Assembly: GCA_030146385.1 (NCBI GenBank)
Contig: JASLBX010000363.1
Coordinates: 1 to 12,378 of the forward strand
From: Jiangellaceae bacterium
GTDB lineage: Bacteria; Actinomycetota; Actinomycetes; Jiangellales; Jiangellaceae
Direction: 5' to 3'
Length of the DNA stretch: 12,378 nt
Positions 1-6,672 of the stretch are shown in pieces. The position numbers and the translations under genes were made by a program. The notes beneath the pieces are model-generated. The model was not told the origin of the DNA. It saw nothing but the letters and a program-made list of their open reading frames with translations, and did no database searches. Every line of letters begins with the position of its first letter. Positions within the stretch are counted from its first letter, which is position 1.

Positions 1-291
1 CTGCTCGTCACCCCGACCGTGGGGGTAGCACCGTTCCCCGCCGGTGACGAGGTCCCGGACGGCTGGCCGCACAAGCGCTGGCCGACCTGGGCGCCGTTCA
101 GCTACGTGTTCAACCTGACCCAGCAACCGGCCGCGTCCGTCCCCTGCGGTTTCACGGCAGACGGGCTGCCGCTGGGTCTGCAGATCGTCGGCCCGAAATA
201 CGCCGACGCGCTCGTCCTGCGTGCCACGCGGGCCTACGAAGGCGCGAACCCGTTGCACGACCGCCGGTCACCCGAACTGGAGGAGGCATGA
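1..291 (+). CDS. Amidase (amidase-signature family), C-terminal fragment
   Basis: Only the last 96 residues are in the window; the frame is open from base 1, so the gene begins upstream. The visible part matches the C-terminal end of amidase-signature enzymes (AtzE/GatA-like), which hydrolyse C-N amide bonds with a Ser-cisSer-Lys triad. That triad lies in the missing part. Diagnostic features are the LLVTPT strand at the start, FNLTQQPAASVPCG at about residues 37-50, and GLPLGLQIVGP at about 55-65. The stop overlaps the next gene's start as ATGA, so the two are translationally coupled. In this context it could remove an acyl or amide group from a catabolic intermediate, a job DoeB/EutE does in classical ectoine loci; that role is inference. 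Family assignment is firm, substrate unknown. Confidence 0.9.
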   Translation: MLVTPTVGVAPFPAGDEVPDGWPHKRWPTWAPFSYVFNLTQQPAASVPCGFTADGLPLGLQIVGPKYADALVLRATRAYEGANPLHDRRSPELEEA

Positions 292-1706
292 CACTCATCC
301 CCGTCCGTATCGGCGGCGAGCCCCGGACGACAGCAGCGACCGTCGAGGTCACCAACCCATACGGGGGCGAGGTCATCGCCGAGGTGCCACTTTGTGGCCC
401 GGGCGAGGTCGACGAGGCCTGCCGGGCGGCGCAGGACGCCCTCGGACGCGACGACTTTCCCCAACACGCCCGCGCCCGCGTCCTCGAGACCGCGGCCGCG
501 CTGCTGCGGGAACGTGTCGAGGAATTCGCCCGGACGATCTGCGCCGAGTCGGGCAAGCCGATCCGCACGGCGCGCGTTGAAGCGACACGCTGCGTCGACA
601 CGCTGACCTTCGCCGCCGTTGAGGCCCGTCGGCTGGTCGGTGACATGGTGCCTGCCGAGGCCAGCGAGTCCGGTGCTGGAAAGATCATGTTCGCGTTACG
701 GGTTCCGATCGGGGTCGTGGCCGCGATCACGCCCTTCAACTTCCCGCTGAATCTGGTCGCGCACAAGCTTGCACCGGCGATCGCCGCCGGCTGCCCGGTG
801 GTGTTGAAGCCGGCTCCGCAGACGCCGCTGTCCGGCATCAGACTCGTGGAGTTGCTCGTCGAGGCCGGCCTGCCAGACGACTGGATATCGGTCGTCACCG
901 ACACCGGCAAGGACGCCGGCGAGCCGCTCGTGGCCCATGACGTTCCGCGGATGGTCACGTTCACCGGCAGCGTGAGTGTGGGCTGGTCGATCGCGGCTGC
1001 CGCACCACGCAAGCGGGTCGCGCTCGAGCTCGGGTCGTCGTCCCCGCTGATCATCGAGCCGGACGCCGACCTCGAGACGCTCGCCGCCAAGGTCAAGGTC
1101 GCCGGGTTCGCGCACGCGGGGCAGAGCTGCATCTCCGTACAGCGGGTGATCGTCCACCGCGATGTGCACGTCGAGGCGTTGGAGGCGATGCGGGCGGCCG
1201 CGGAGTCCATCGTGGTCGGTGACCCGAGCGTCGAGACGACCGACATGGGTCCGCTGATCGCGCCAGGTGAGAACGAGCGAGTGCTTTCCTGGATCGAGGA
1301 GGCCACTAGCCGCGGCGCAACGATCGTGACCGGCGGCCGGCTGGACGACGGCATCCTGCTACCTACGATCGTGGACGGCGCCCCGCCAGACACAAACCTC
1401 TGTGCGCGCGAGGTCTTCGGCCCGGTTGTGGTCACCATTCCTTATGACGACTTCGACGAGGCGGTGGCGATCGCCAATGACACCGACTTCGGGTTGCACG
1501 CCGGAGTGTTCACGGGCGAGTTGGCCACGGCGCTGCGCGCGGTCCGCACCCTGGACTTCGGCGGAGTGCTGGTCAACGAGGTACCCACGTTCCGCGCTGA
1601 CCAGCAGCCGTACGGCGGCTTGCGGGACTCCGGCAATACTCGCGAAGGTCCGGCGTACGCCGTCGAGGAGATGACCGAGCTCCGGTTCGTGAGCCTGCAG
1701 GCGTGA
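288..1706 (+). CDS. NAD(P)-dependent aldehyde dehydrogenase
   Basis: A full-length 472-residue ALDH-superfamily protein, which oxidises an aldehyde to an acid with NAD(P). Visible signatures are PFNFP with the oxyanion Asn at 151, Lys174 in VVLKPA, FTGSVSVG at 225-232 (Rossmann region), general base Glu247 in LELGS, nucleophile Cys281 in GQSCIS, EVFGPV at 375-380 and PYGGLRDSG near 441-449. The ELGS rather than ELGG motif resembles the lactaldehyde/phosphonoacetaldehyde-dehydrogenase-like branch rather than GabD-type enzymes. The ATG overlaps the amidase stop by four bases. Its own stop overlaps the GAGGAG ribosome site of the DUF3830 gene, so the three form one operon. It plausibly finishes the amine-to-acid conversion begun by the class III aminotransferase across the convergent junction, as DoeC does after DoeD. 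Substrate not determinable from sequence. Confidence 0.93.
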   Translation: MTLIPVRIGGEPRTTAATVEVTNPYGGEVIAEVPLCGPGEVDEACRAAQDALGRDDFPQHARARVLETAAALLRERVEEFARTICAESGKPIRTARVEATRCVDTLTFAAVEARRLVGDMVPAEASESGAGKIMFALRVPIGVVAAITPFNFPLNLVAHKLAPAIAAGCPVVLKPAPQTPLSGIRLVELLVEAGLPDDWISVVTDTGKDAGEPLVAHDVPRMVTFTGSVSVGWSIAAAAPRKRVALELGSSSPLIIEPDADLETLAAKVKVAGFAHAGQSCISVQRVIVHRDVHVEALEAMRAAAESIVVGDPSVETTDMGPLIAPGENERVLSWIEEATSRGATIVTGGRLDDGILLPTIVDGAPPDTNLCAREVFGPVVVTIPYDDFDEAVAIANDTDFGLHAGVFTGELATALRAVRTLDFGGVLVNEVPTFRADQQPYGGLRDSGNTREGPAYAVEEMTELRFVSLQA

Positions 1707-1718
1707 GGAGAACCCGCA

Positions 1719-2216
1719 ATGGCCCGTCAGATGGAGATCATCCTGGAGAAGCGGCAGGTTTCCTGTGTCGCCGAGCTGCTCGACGACCTGGCACCGCGCA
1801 CCTGCGCGGCGGTCTGGGCCGCGCTTCCGCTGAGCGGCGATGCGTACCACGCGAAGTACGCGCGGAACGAGGTGTACGCGCTGGTGCCGGCCTTCGCGGA
1901 CCAGGAACCGGGTCGCGAGAACCCGTCTATCACGCCGATTCCAGGGGACATCGCCTACTTCACCTTCGAGCCGTGGCAGCTGACGGCCAGCTCGCACGGC
2001 TACGGGCCGGAGGCGGAGTCCAGCGGCCCCACCGTCGATCTCGCTGTCTTCTATGGCCGCAACAACCTGCTGCTGAACCCGGACTTCGGCTGGGTGCCGG
2101 CCAACATCTTCGCGACGATCGTCGACGGGCTGGACGAGATGGCCGAGGCGTGTAACGACGTCTGGCGGCGCGGCTTCGAGGGGGAGCGGCTGGCCTTCCG
2201 CCGGCTCAGCCAGTGA
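1719..2216 (+). CDS. DUF3830 family protein (cyclophilin-like fold)
   Basis: 165 residues, cytoplasmic, with no signal or membrane segment. It matches DUF3830, a small family with a predicted cyclophilin-like barrel and no established function that I know of. Recognisable features are the central GDIAYFTFEPWQL stretch (76-88), FYGRNNLLLNPDFGWVP (111-127), and a C-terminal helix (about 130-155) rich in acidic residues. Length fits the family. GAGGAG at 1705-1710, eight bases before the ATG, sets the start. It is the last gene of the amidase-ALDH operon, followed by a GC hairpin at 2236-2257. Conserved polar residues in the FYGRNN loop suggest ligand binding or an enzyme rather than a proline isomerase, but this is inference. 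Its placement beside two Asp/Glu-racemase-fold proteins, an amidase and an M24 hydrolase argues for a catabolic step. Confidence 0.88.
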   Translation: MARQMEIILEKRQVSCVAELLDDLAPRTCAAVWAALPLSGDAYHAKYARNEVYALVPAFADQEPGRENPSITPIPGDIAYFTFEPWQLTASSHGYGPEAESSGPTVDLAVFYGRNNLLLNPDFGWVPANIFATIVDGLDEMAEACNDVWRRGFEGERLAFRRLSQ

Positions 2217-2235
2217 GCGCAGCCGACTCACGCGA

Positions 2236-2257
2236 CTCGGCGGTCACGCTCGCCGAG
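2236..2257 (+). terminator. GC hairpin after the amidase-ALDH-DUF3830 operon
   Basis: CTCGGCG (2236-2242) can pair perfectly with CGCCGAG (2251-2257) around an eight-base loop, 20 bases after the DUF3830 stop. There is no T-tract, as is common for actinobacterial hairpins. It lies in the 109-bp convergent gap with the aminotransferase gene and could serve both directions. The remainder of the gap (2258-2325) shows nothing else. Confidence 0.4.
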
Positions 2258-2325
2258 ACCGCTGCCGAGGTGTGGATCATGGTAACCCAGCTGCGCCCGA
2301 GTAGCACACCCCTAGGATGCCGGTG

Positions 2326-3606
2326 CTAGTTGGCTGTGTTCGCTCCAGGTCGCGAAGTCTCGGCCGCCTGGAGGGCGTCGGCGAAGATGGCGACCGCTTC
2401 GTCGATCTGCTCTGCGGTGACGATGAGCGGGGGTATCCACCGGACGACGTTGGCGTGGGCGCCGCAGATCAGCATGAGCATTCCACGCCGTTCCGCCTCG
2501 TCGAGCACCCGCCGCGCCAGTGCGCCGGACGGCCGCCCCTCGTCGTCGACGAGCTCGGTTCCGACCATCAGGCCGAGGCCCCGGACGTCGGCCACCGCCT
2601 TGTGGTCGCCGGCGAGCTGCCGCAGCGCGGCGATGAGATGGTCACCCATGGCCGCAGCGTTGTCGACGAGTCGCTCCTCCTCGATGACCTCGAGGGTGGC
2701 GAGCGCCGCCGCGCACGCTACCGCGTTGCCGCCGTACGTCCCGCCCTGCGACCCGGGCCAGGCGCGCTCCATGATCGCTCGCGGCGCGGCCATCGCCGAC
2801 AGCGGGAAGCCGCTGGCCAGGCCCTTGGCGGTGATGAGCACGTCCGGCTGGACGTCGAAGTGATAGTGACCCCAGAACCGGCCGGTCCGGCCCACGCCGG
2901 TCTGGATCTCGTCGATGACCAGCAGGATGCCGTGCTCGTCGCAGCGCGCCCGCAAACCCTTCAGGAACGTCGTCGTCGCCGGGACGTACCCGCCCTCTCC
3001 GAGCACCGGCTCGACGATGATCGCCGCGGTCTCCGCCGGAGCACTGCGGGTGACGAACAGGTGGTCGAGCTCGCGGAGGCAGAACTGGCTTGCCTCCTGG
3101 GCGTCCCATCCGTAGCGGAACGCGTAGGGGAAGGGCGTCATGATGACGCCGCCCATGAGTGGCTGCAGCCCGGCGCGCAACGCGACCTTGGACGTCGTCA
3201 ACGCCAGCGCGCCTGCGGTACGCCCATGGAAGCCGCCCTCCATGGCGATGACATTGGGGCGGCCGGTCGCGTGCCGGACCAGCCGGACGGCCGCCTCCAC
3301 CGCTTCGGCGCCAGTACTCGCGTAGAACAACGAGTCGAGTCGTGGCGGTAGCACCGTGCCGAGCCGCTCGGTCAACTCGAGCAGGCGGGGGTGCAGCACC
3401 GTCGTGTACTGCCCGTGGATGAGCGTCGCCGCCTGGCGCTGTGCGGCCTGCACCACCTTCGGGTGGCAGTGGCCGGTGCTGGTCACCCCTATGCCGGCCG
3501 TGAAGTCGAGGTAGCGCCGCCCGTCGTGGCCATGGAGGTACACGCCCTCGCCGCGTTCGGCAAGGACGTTGCTGGATTGGCCGAGGAGTGGAGACAGCGC
3601 CGACAT
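2326..3606 (-). CDS. Class III PLP-dependent aminotransferase (GABA/acetylornithine/diaminobutyrate type)
   Basis: 426 residues, the standard length for fold-type I class III omega-aminotransferases. These move the terminal amino group of a diamine or omega-amino acid to 2-oxoglutarate or pyruvate. Visible motifs are the N-terminal GVYLHGHDGRRYLDFTAGIG (21-40), phosphate-binding STGAEA (97-102), FHGRT (126-130), VIVEP-like IIVEP (196-200), the cofactor Asp232 in IDEIQTG, and the Schiff-base Lys261 in LITAKG. The open frame extends further upstream, but family alignment and the ATG at 3606 preceded by GAGG favour MSALSPLL as the N-terminus. It has its own promoter with ATTGTC repeats over the -10/start region, shared with the divergent EutA-like gene. 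It could be the counterpart of DoeD, which converts diaminobutyrate to aspartate semialdehyde, but GABA or beta-alanine transamination cannot be excluded. Confidence 0.93.
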   Translation of the reverse strand: MSALSPLLGQSSNVLAERGEGVYLHGHDGRRYLDFTAGIGVTSTGHCHPKVVQAAQRQAATLIHGQYTTVLHPRLLELTERLGTVLPPRLDSLFYASTGAEAVEAAVRLVRHATGRPNVIAMEGGFHGRTAGALALTTSKVALRAGLQPLMGGVIMTPFPYAFRYGWDAQEASQFCLRELDHLFVTRSAPAETAAIIVEPVLGEGGYVPATTTFLKGLRARCDEHGILLVIDEIQTGVGRTGRFWGHYHFDVQPDVLITAKGLASGFPLSAMAAPRAIMERAWPGSQGGTYGGNAVACAAALATLEVIEEERLVDNAAAMGDHLIAALRQLAGDHKAVADVRGLGLMVGTELVDDEGRPSGALARRVLDEAERRGMLMLICGAHANVVRWIPPLIVTAEQIDEAVAIFADALQAAETSRPGANTAN

Positions 3607-3621
3607 GACACCTCGTCTGTG

Positions 3622-3641
3622 ATTGTCGGATTGTCGACGAT
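3622..3641. promoter_or_regulatory. Tandem ATTGTCGG operator before the aminotransferase gene
   Basis: ATTGTCGG (3622-3629) is followed immediately by ATTGTCGACGAT (3630-3641); the second is a near-perfect palindrome, one base away from ATTGTCGACAAT. The block touches the -10 hexamer and covers the predicted start site of the minus-strand aminotransferase promoter, a typical repressor position. The same ATTGTCGG word recurs at 3703-3710 and 9211-9218. The likely binder is the GntR/FCD protein encoded at 8451-9119; this is inference. Confidence 0.6.
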
Positions 3642-3669
3642 CATACGATGCCGGCGAGCTGGCCGGCAA
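3640..3669 (-). promoter_or_regulatory. Sigma-70-type promoter of the aminotransferase gene
   Basis: Read on the minus strand, TTGCCG (3664-3669) and TATGAT (3640-3645) are separated by 18 bp. The -10 is one base off consensus. The predicted start near 3633 gives a leader of about 27 bases before the ATG at 3606, and falls inside the tandem ATTGTC operator. Confidence 0.5.
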
Positions 3670-3695
3670 CCGCCCACCGACCAGCGGTACCGGTG

Positions 3696-3710
3696 ATTGT
3701 AAATTGTCGG
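3696..3710 (+). promoter_or_regulatory. Tandem ATTGT operator and -10 region of the first EutA-like gene
   Basis: ATTGTAA (3696-3702) and ATTGTCGG (3703-3710) form a 7-bp-period direct repeat ending one base before the ATG at 3712. TAAATT at 3700-3705 fits a -10 hexamer, which would place the start of transcription at or next to the A of the ATG, giving a leaderless mRNA. No good -35 is seen. A repressor bound here would block initiation directly. Confidence 0.5.
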
Positions 3711-3711
3711 A

Positions 3712-4476
3712 ATGAGGGCTCAGGAGGTAACCGCACGCCTCGACGCGCCGCGTCCGTACACGAGCATCGGGGTCGTCGCACCGTTCGACTTCGCTCTCGA
3801 CCGAGAGCTGTGGGGGCTGGTGCCGGACGACATCACGCTGCACGTTACCCGTACCTCGCACGTGGACCTCGCGGTCGGTGTGGACCTTGCTCGCGCACTG
3901 TCGGACCTGGACGTCGTGAGGTCGGCCACCCGAGACCTGAGCGTGGTCTGGCCGGCGGCGACCGTCTACCTCTGCACGTCGGGGAGCTTCGTGCACGGAC
4001 TCGCCGGCGAGGCACGGCTGCGGAAGGCAATGGAGGAGGGCGGCGCCGTCCGGGCCGTCACCACGACCGGCGCCCTGCTCGAAGCGCTCGAAGCGCTGGA
4101 CGTGCGTCGGGTCGGCATCGGTACGCCCTACGACCGCGCGCTCACGGCCCAGCTCGAATCACTGCTCGTCGAGGTGGGCGTCGAGCCAGTGCAGATCGCC
4201 TACCTCAACCTCAGCGGAAACATCCCGAAGGTCAGCGCCGACACCGTACGCGAGCTGGCCCGGGCGGCGTGCTCGGACGACACCGAGGCCGTGTTCCTGA
4301 GCTGCACCAACCTGCCCACGGTTGGCGTGCTCACCGAACTCGAGGAGGAGCTCGGCAAGCCGGTGCTGTCCGCGAACCTGGTGTCGATGTGGTCCGCAGT
4401 GCGCAGCTTGCAGGCCGTCACCGAGGCACGGCCCGAGCAACTGTTCCAGCGGACAGCGGAGGACAGCGGCCCGTAG
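3712..4476 (+). CDS. Maleate isomerase / EutA-like Asp/Glu-racemase-superfamily protein, two-cysteine form
   Basis: 254 residues, a two-domain protein of the Asp/Glu/hydantoin racemase fold, in the branch containing maleate cis-trans isomerase, arylmalonate decarboxylase and the ectoine-utilisation protein EutA. The two catalytic cysteines are both present: Cys88 in YLCTSGSF (first half) and Cys198 in FLSCTNLPT (second half), followed by GKPVLSANLVSMW. Enzymes of this type act by proton abstraction and return through the cysteine pair on a carboxylate substrate. The ATG at 3712 has no Shine-Dalgarno upstream; the ATTGT operator abuts it, and a strong AGGAGGTAA sits inside the coding region at 3722-3730 with no usable start codon after it. 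Leaderless translation is the simplest explanation. It is divergent from the aminotransferase and convergent with ehuA. The name EutA is plausible; the actual reaction is unknown. Confidence 0.85.
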   Translation: MRAQEVTARLDAPRPYTSIGVVAPFDFALDRELWGLVPDDITLHVTRTSHVDLAVGVDLARALSDLDVVRSATRDLSVVWPAATVYLCTSGSFVHGLAGEARLRKAMEEGGAVRAVTTTGALLEALEALDVRRVGIGTPYDRALTAQLESLLVEVGVEPVQIAYLNLSGNIPKVSADTVRELARAACSDDTEAVFLSCTNLPTVGVLTELEEELGKPVLSANLVSMWSAVRSLQAVTEARPEQLFQRTAEDSGP

Positions 4477-4534
4477 CCGATAGCGAGCAACCTCAGCCCG
4501 CCTGGACGGACGAGTGCTGTTCCGGCATATGTCG

Positions 4535-5347
4535 CTAATGCTCCAGGACGGCTTTCAGGAAGCTGCGGGTCCGTTCGCGCTCGGGCTCGGTGAAGATCTT
4601 CTCTGGCGGACCCTCCTCGTGGATTTGGCCTTCGAAGAAGAACAGCACCCGGTCGGAGACCTCGCGCGCGAAGCCCATCTCGTGGGTGACGATGAGCATC
4701 GTCATGTCAGTCTCCTCGGCGAGCTTGCGCAGCACGTTCAGCACCTCGCCGATGAGCTCCGGGTCGAGCGCGGCGGTGACCTCGTCGAAGAGCATCACCT
4801 TGGGGCGCATCGCGAGCGCCCGCGCGATCGCCACCCGCTGCTGCTGGCCACCGGAGAGCTGGCTCGGGTAGGAGTCCGCCCTTCCCGCGAGGCCGACGAT
4901 GTCGAGCAGCTCGCGCGCCCGCTCCTCGGCCTCGCTGCCGTCCATGCCGAGGACGCTCACCGGCGCCTCGGTGATGTTGCGCAATGCGGTCATGTGGGGG
5001 AACAGGTTGAACTGCTGGAAGACCATCCCGAGCTTGTTACGCATCTTCCGCAGGTGCTTCTCGTTGGCCAGCACCAGCTTGCCGCGGCGCTCCATGTGCC
5101 ACAAGTAGTCGCCGTCGACGATGACGTGGCCGCCTTGGATTCCCTCCAGGGTCATGAGAACCCGCAGGATGGTCGTCTTGCCCGACCCGCTGGGCCCGAT
5201 GATGGACAGCTTCTCGGCCGGCTCGACCTGCAGGTCGAGCTCCTGGCAGACCTGCAGGTCGCCGAAGGACTTGTTGACCTTGCGGAACTCGACGATGTAC
5301 CGGGGGTCGGGCGGTGGCGTCTCAGACGAGGCGTTCGACGGTGCCAT
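4535..5347 (-). CDS. ehuA: ABC transporter ATPase of the ectoine/polar amino acid importer (EhuA-like)
   Basis: 270 residues, the ATP-hydrolysing subunit of a PAAT-family importer at the inner face of the membrane. All motifs are intact: Walker A GPSGSGKTT (51-59), Q-loop Gln111, signature LSGGQQQR (164-171), Walker B VMLFDE (184-189) with catalytic Glu189, D-loop ALDPEL, and switch His222 in THEM. The start at 5347 has GGAG seven bases upstream. It overlaps the end of ehuD by 26 bases, so translation is coupled. A prolonged N-terminus (about 18 residues rich in Ser and Pro) precedes the nucleotide-binding fold. It is the last gene of the ehuBCDA operon; its stop faces the first EutA-like gene 58 bp away. 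The subfamily name rests mainly on the accompanying EhuB-like binding protein; a general amino acid importer ATPase is the alternative. Confidence 0.9.
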   Translation of the reverse strand: MAPSNASSETPPPDPRYIVEFRKVNKSFGDLQVCQELDLQVEPAEKLSIIGPSGSGKTTILRVLMTLEGIQGGHVIVDGDYLWHMERRGKLVLANEKHLRKMRNKLGMVFQQFNLFPHMTALRNITEAPVSVLGMDGSEAEERARELLDIVGLAGRADSYPSQLSGGQQQRVAIARALAMRPKVMLFDEVTAALDPELIGEVLNVLRKLAEETDMTMLIVTHEMGFAREVSDRVLFFFEGQIHEEGPPEKIFTEPERERTRSFLKAVLEH

Positions 5348-5993
5348 AGCGCTTCTCCACGTAGCGGACCAGCAGGGACGAGCCGTAGGCGAGGATCAGG
5401 AAGAGGATGCCGGCCACGGTGATGGTCTCCTCGAACTGGAAGGTGCGGGAGCCCAGCCGCTGTGCTTCGGTGAGGATCTCCAGCAGGCCAATGGCCAGCA
5501 GCTGCGGCGTGTCCTTGAACATTGAGATCCAGTAGTTGCCCAGGGCCGGGACGACCGGCGGGATGGCCTGCGGGAGGACGACCCGCCGCCAGGTGTGCGG
5601 ACGGGCGATGTTCAGCGCGGTGGCGGCCTCCCACTGGCCCCTAGGCACCGCGTCGATGCCGGCCCGATAGACCTCGGAGACGTAGGCGGCGTAGTGGATG
5701 CCCAGCACAAGCACACCGGTGACGAATGCGGACATCCGCAGGCCGATCAGCAGCGGGGCGGCGAAGAACACGAAGAACAGCTGCACCAGCAGCGGCGTGC
5801 TGCGGATGAACTCGATGACGAACCGTACCGGGTAGTGCACGTACCAACGGTGGGAGCGCCTGCCTAGCACCAAGAGCAGGCCGAGCCCCATGGCCAGCGG
5901 GAAGGCCAGGACGATGACCTGGAGGGTCACCTGCAGGCCGCGCAGCACCGCGGGAATGGCCTCGTTGAAGGTGAAGTCCCAGTCCCAGCCCAT
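5322..5993 (-). CDS. ehuD: ABC transporter permease, EhuD-like
   Basis: 223 residues, an inner-membrane permease of the His/Glu/Gln/Arg/opine (HisM/GlnP) family. Hydrophobic segments lie at about 20-43, 66-84, 89-106, 143-158 and 192-209, consistent with the usual five-helix core. The coupling (EAA) loop is clear at 107-138: EVYRAGIDAVPRGQWEAA followed by LPQA. The N-terminal WDWDF and the PALGNYWISMFKDTP stretch resemble EhuD as I recall it from rhizobial ectoine importers. The ATG at 5993 has GAGGAG eight bases upstream, overlapping the EhuC stop, with only 12 bases between the two genes. It pairs with EhuC as a heterodimeric channel energised by EhuA. Confidence 0.9.
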   Translation of the reverse strand: MGWDWDFTFNEAIPAVLRGLQVTLQVIVLAFPLAMGLGLLLVLGRRSHRWYVHYPVRFVIEFIRSTPLLVQLFFVFFAAPLLIGLRMSAFVTGVLVLGIHYAAYVSEVYRAGIDAVPRGQWEAATALNIARPHTWRRVVLPQAIPPVVPALGNYWISMFKDTPQLLAIGLLEILTEAQRLGSRTFQFEETITVAGILFLILAYGSSLLVRYVEKRYGTVERLV

Positions 5994-6005
5994 GCGTCAC
6001 GCTCC

Positions 6006-6659
6006 TCAGGCCCGGCTCACGGTGGCGCGGCGCTCGAGCCAGTCGAAGAGCTGGGCCAGGAACTGGGCCAGCACGAAATACACGATCAGCAGCCCGGTGA
6101 ACAGGACCACGGTTTCCCCCGGCTGAACGGTCCGCAACAGCGTCACCTCGTGCGTGAGGTCGGACACCTGCACGATCGACACGAGCGCGGTGGTCTTGAG
6201 CAGGTGGATGGTCATGGTGCCCCACGGCGGGATCATGATGGCTACCGCCTGCGGCATGATGACTCGCCGCAGCCGCCGCGTCGGGCTGAGGTTCAGCGCG
6301 ATGGCGGCCTCCCACTGGCCTTTCGGGACTGCCTGTACGCCAGCCCGGACGATCTCGGCCTCGTAGGCACCGATGTTTACGCCGAGGGCAATGACCGCGC
6401 CGGTGAACGCCGAGAACTCGATCCCGGTCATCGGGGGCAGCGCGAACACCACCCAGAACATCAGCACCAGTGCCGAGACACCGCGGAACACCTCCATGTA
6501 GGTCCGCGACACGCCACGCACCCAGGCACGGCGGGAAAGCATCCCGACGCCGGCGAGCAGCGCGAGCACCCCTCCGAGCAGCGCGGACAGCACGGTCACC
6601 TGGACGGTGACCCACGCACCGTCCAGGATGTTGGAGAGGTTGTCGGTGAAGACGCTCAC
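6006..6659 (-). CDS. ehuC: ABC transporter permease, EhuC-like
   Basis: 217 residues, the second permease of the importer, paralogous to EhuD. Predicted membrane segments fall at about 15-40, 60-75, 82-100, 135-150 and 183-203. The EAA loop is at 100-137: EAEIVRAGVQAVPKGQWEAA followed by MPQA, the surface that docks onto the ATPase. The start is a GTG at 6659, 13 bases after the ehuB stop, with only a weak ribosome site, so expression probably depends on translation of ehuB. Both permeases keep the QWEAA-type coupling motif, so the channel should be functional. Assignment as EhuC comes from gene order and from the EhuB-like partner. Confidence 0.88.
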   Translation of the reverse strand: MSVFTDNLSNILDGAWVTVQVTVLSALLGGVLALLAGVGMLSRRAWVRGVSRTYMEVFRGVSALVLMFWVVFALPPMTGIEFSAFTGAVIALGVNIGAYEAEIVRAGVQAVPKGQWEAAIALNLSPTRRLRRVIMPQAVAIMIPPWGTMTIHLLKTTALVSIVQVSDLTHEVTLLRTVQPGETVVLFTGLLIVYFVLAQFLAQLFDWLERRATVSRA

Positions 6660-6672
6660 GATGCGTGCCCGG

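Noticed and set aside
152..1438. 428-residue open frame on the minus strand opposite the aldehyde dehydrogenase
   Set aside because: Low-complexity Ser/Arg/Ala-rich translation with no family motif; it is an antisense shadow of a well-conserved ALDH in GC-rich DNA.
2317..3351. 344-residue open frame on the plus strand opposite the aminotransferase
   Set aside because: Arg/Asp/His-rich composition typical of a frame shadow; the minus strand carries all catalytic motifs of a class III aminotransferase.
3607..3996. N-terminal extension of the aminotransferase frame up to 3996
   Set aside because: It would run through the divergent promoter region and into the EutA-like gene; the family N-terminus and a ribosome site support the ATG at 3606.
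4481..4537. TAGCGA/TCGCTA inverted repeat in the gap between the first EutA-like gene and ehuA
   Set aside because: Six-base arms separated by about 45 bases, too far apart and too short to count as a terminator.
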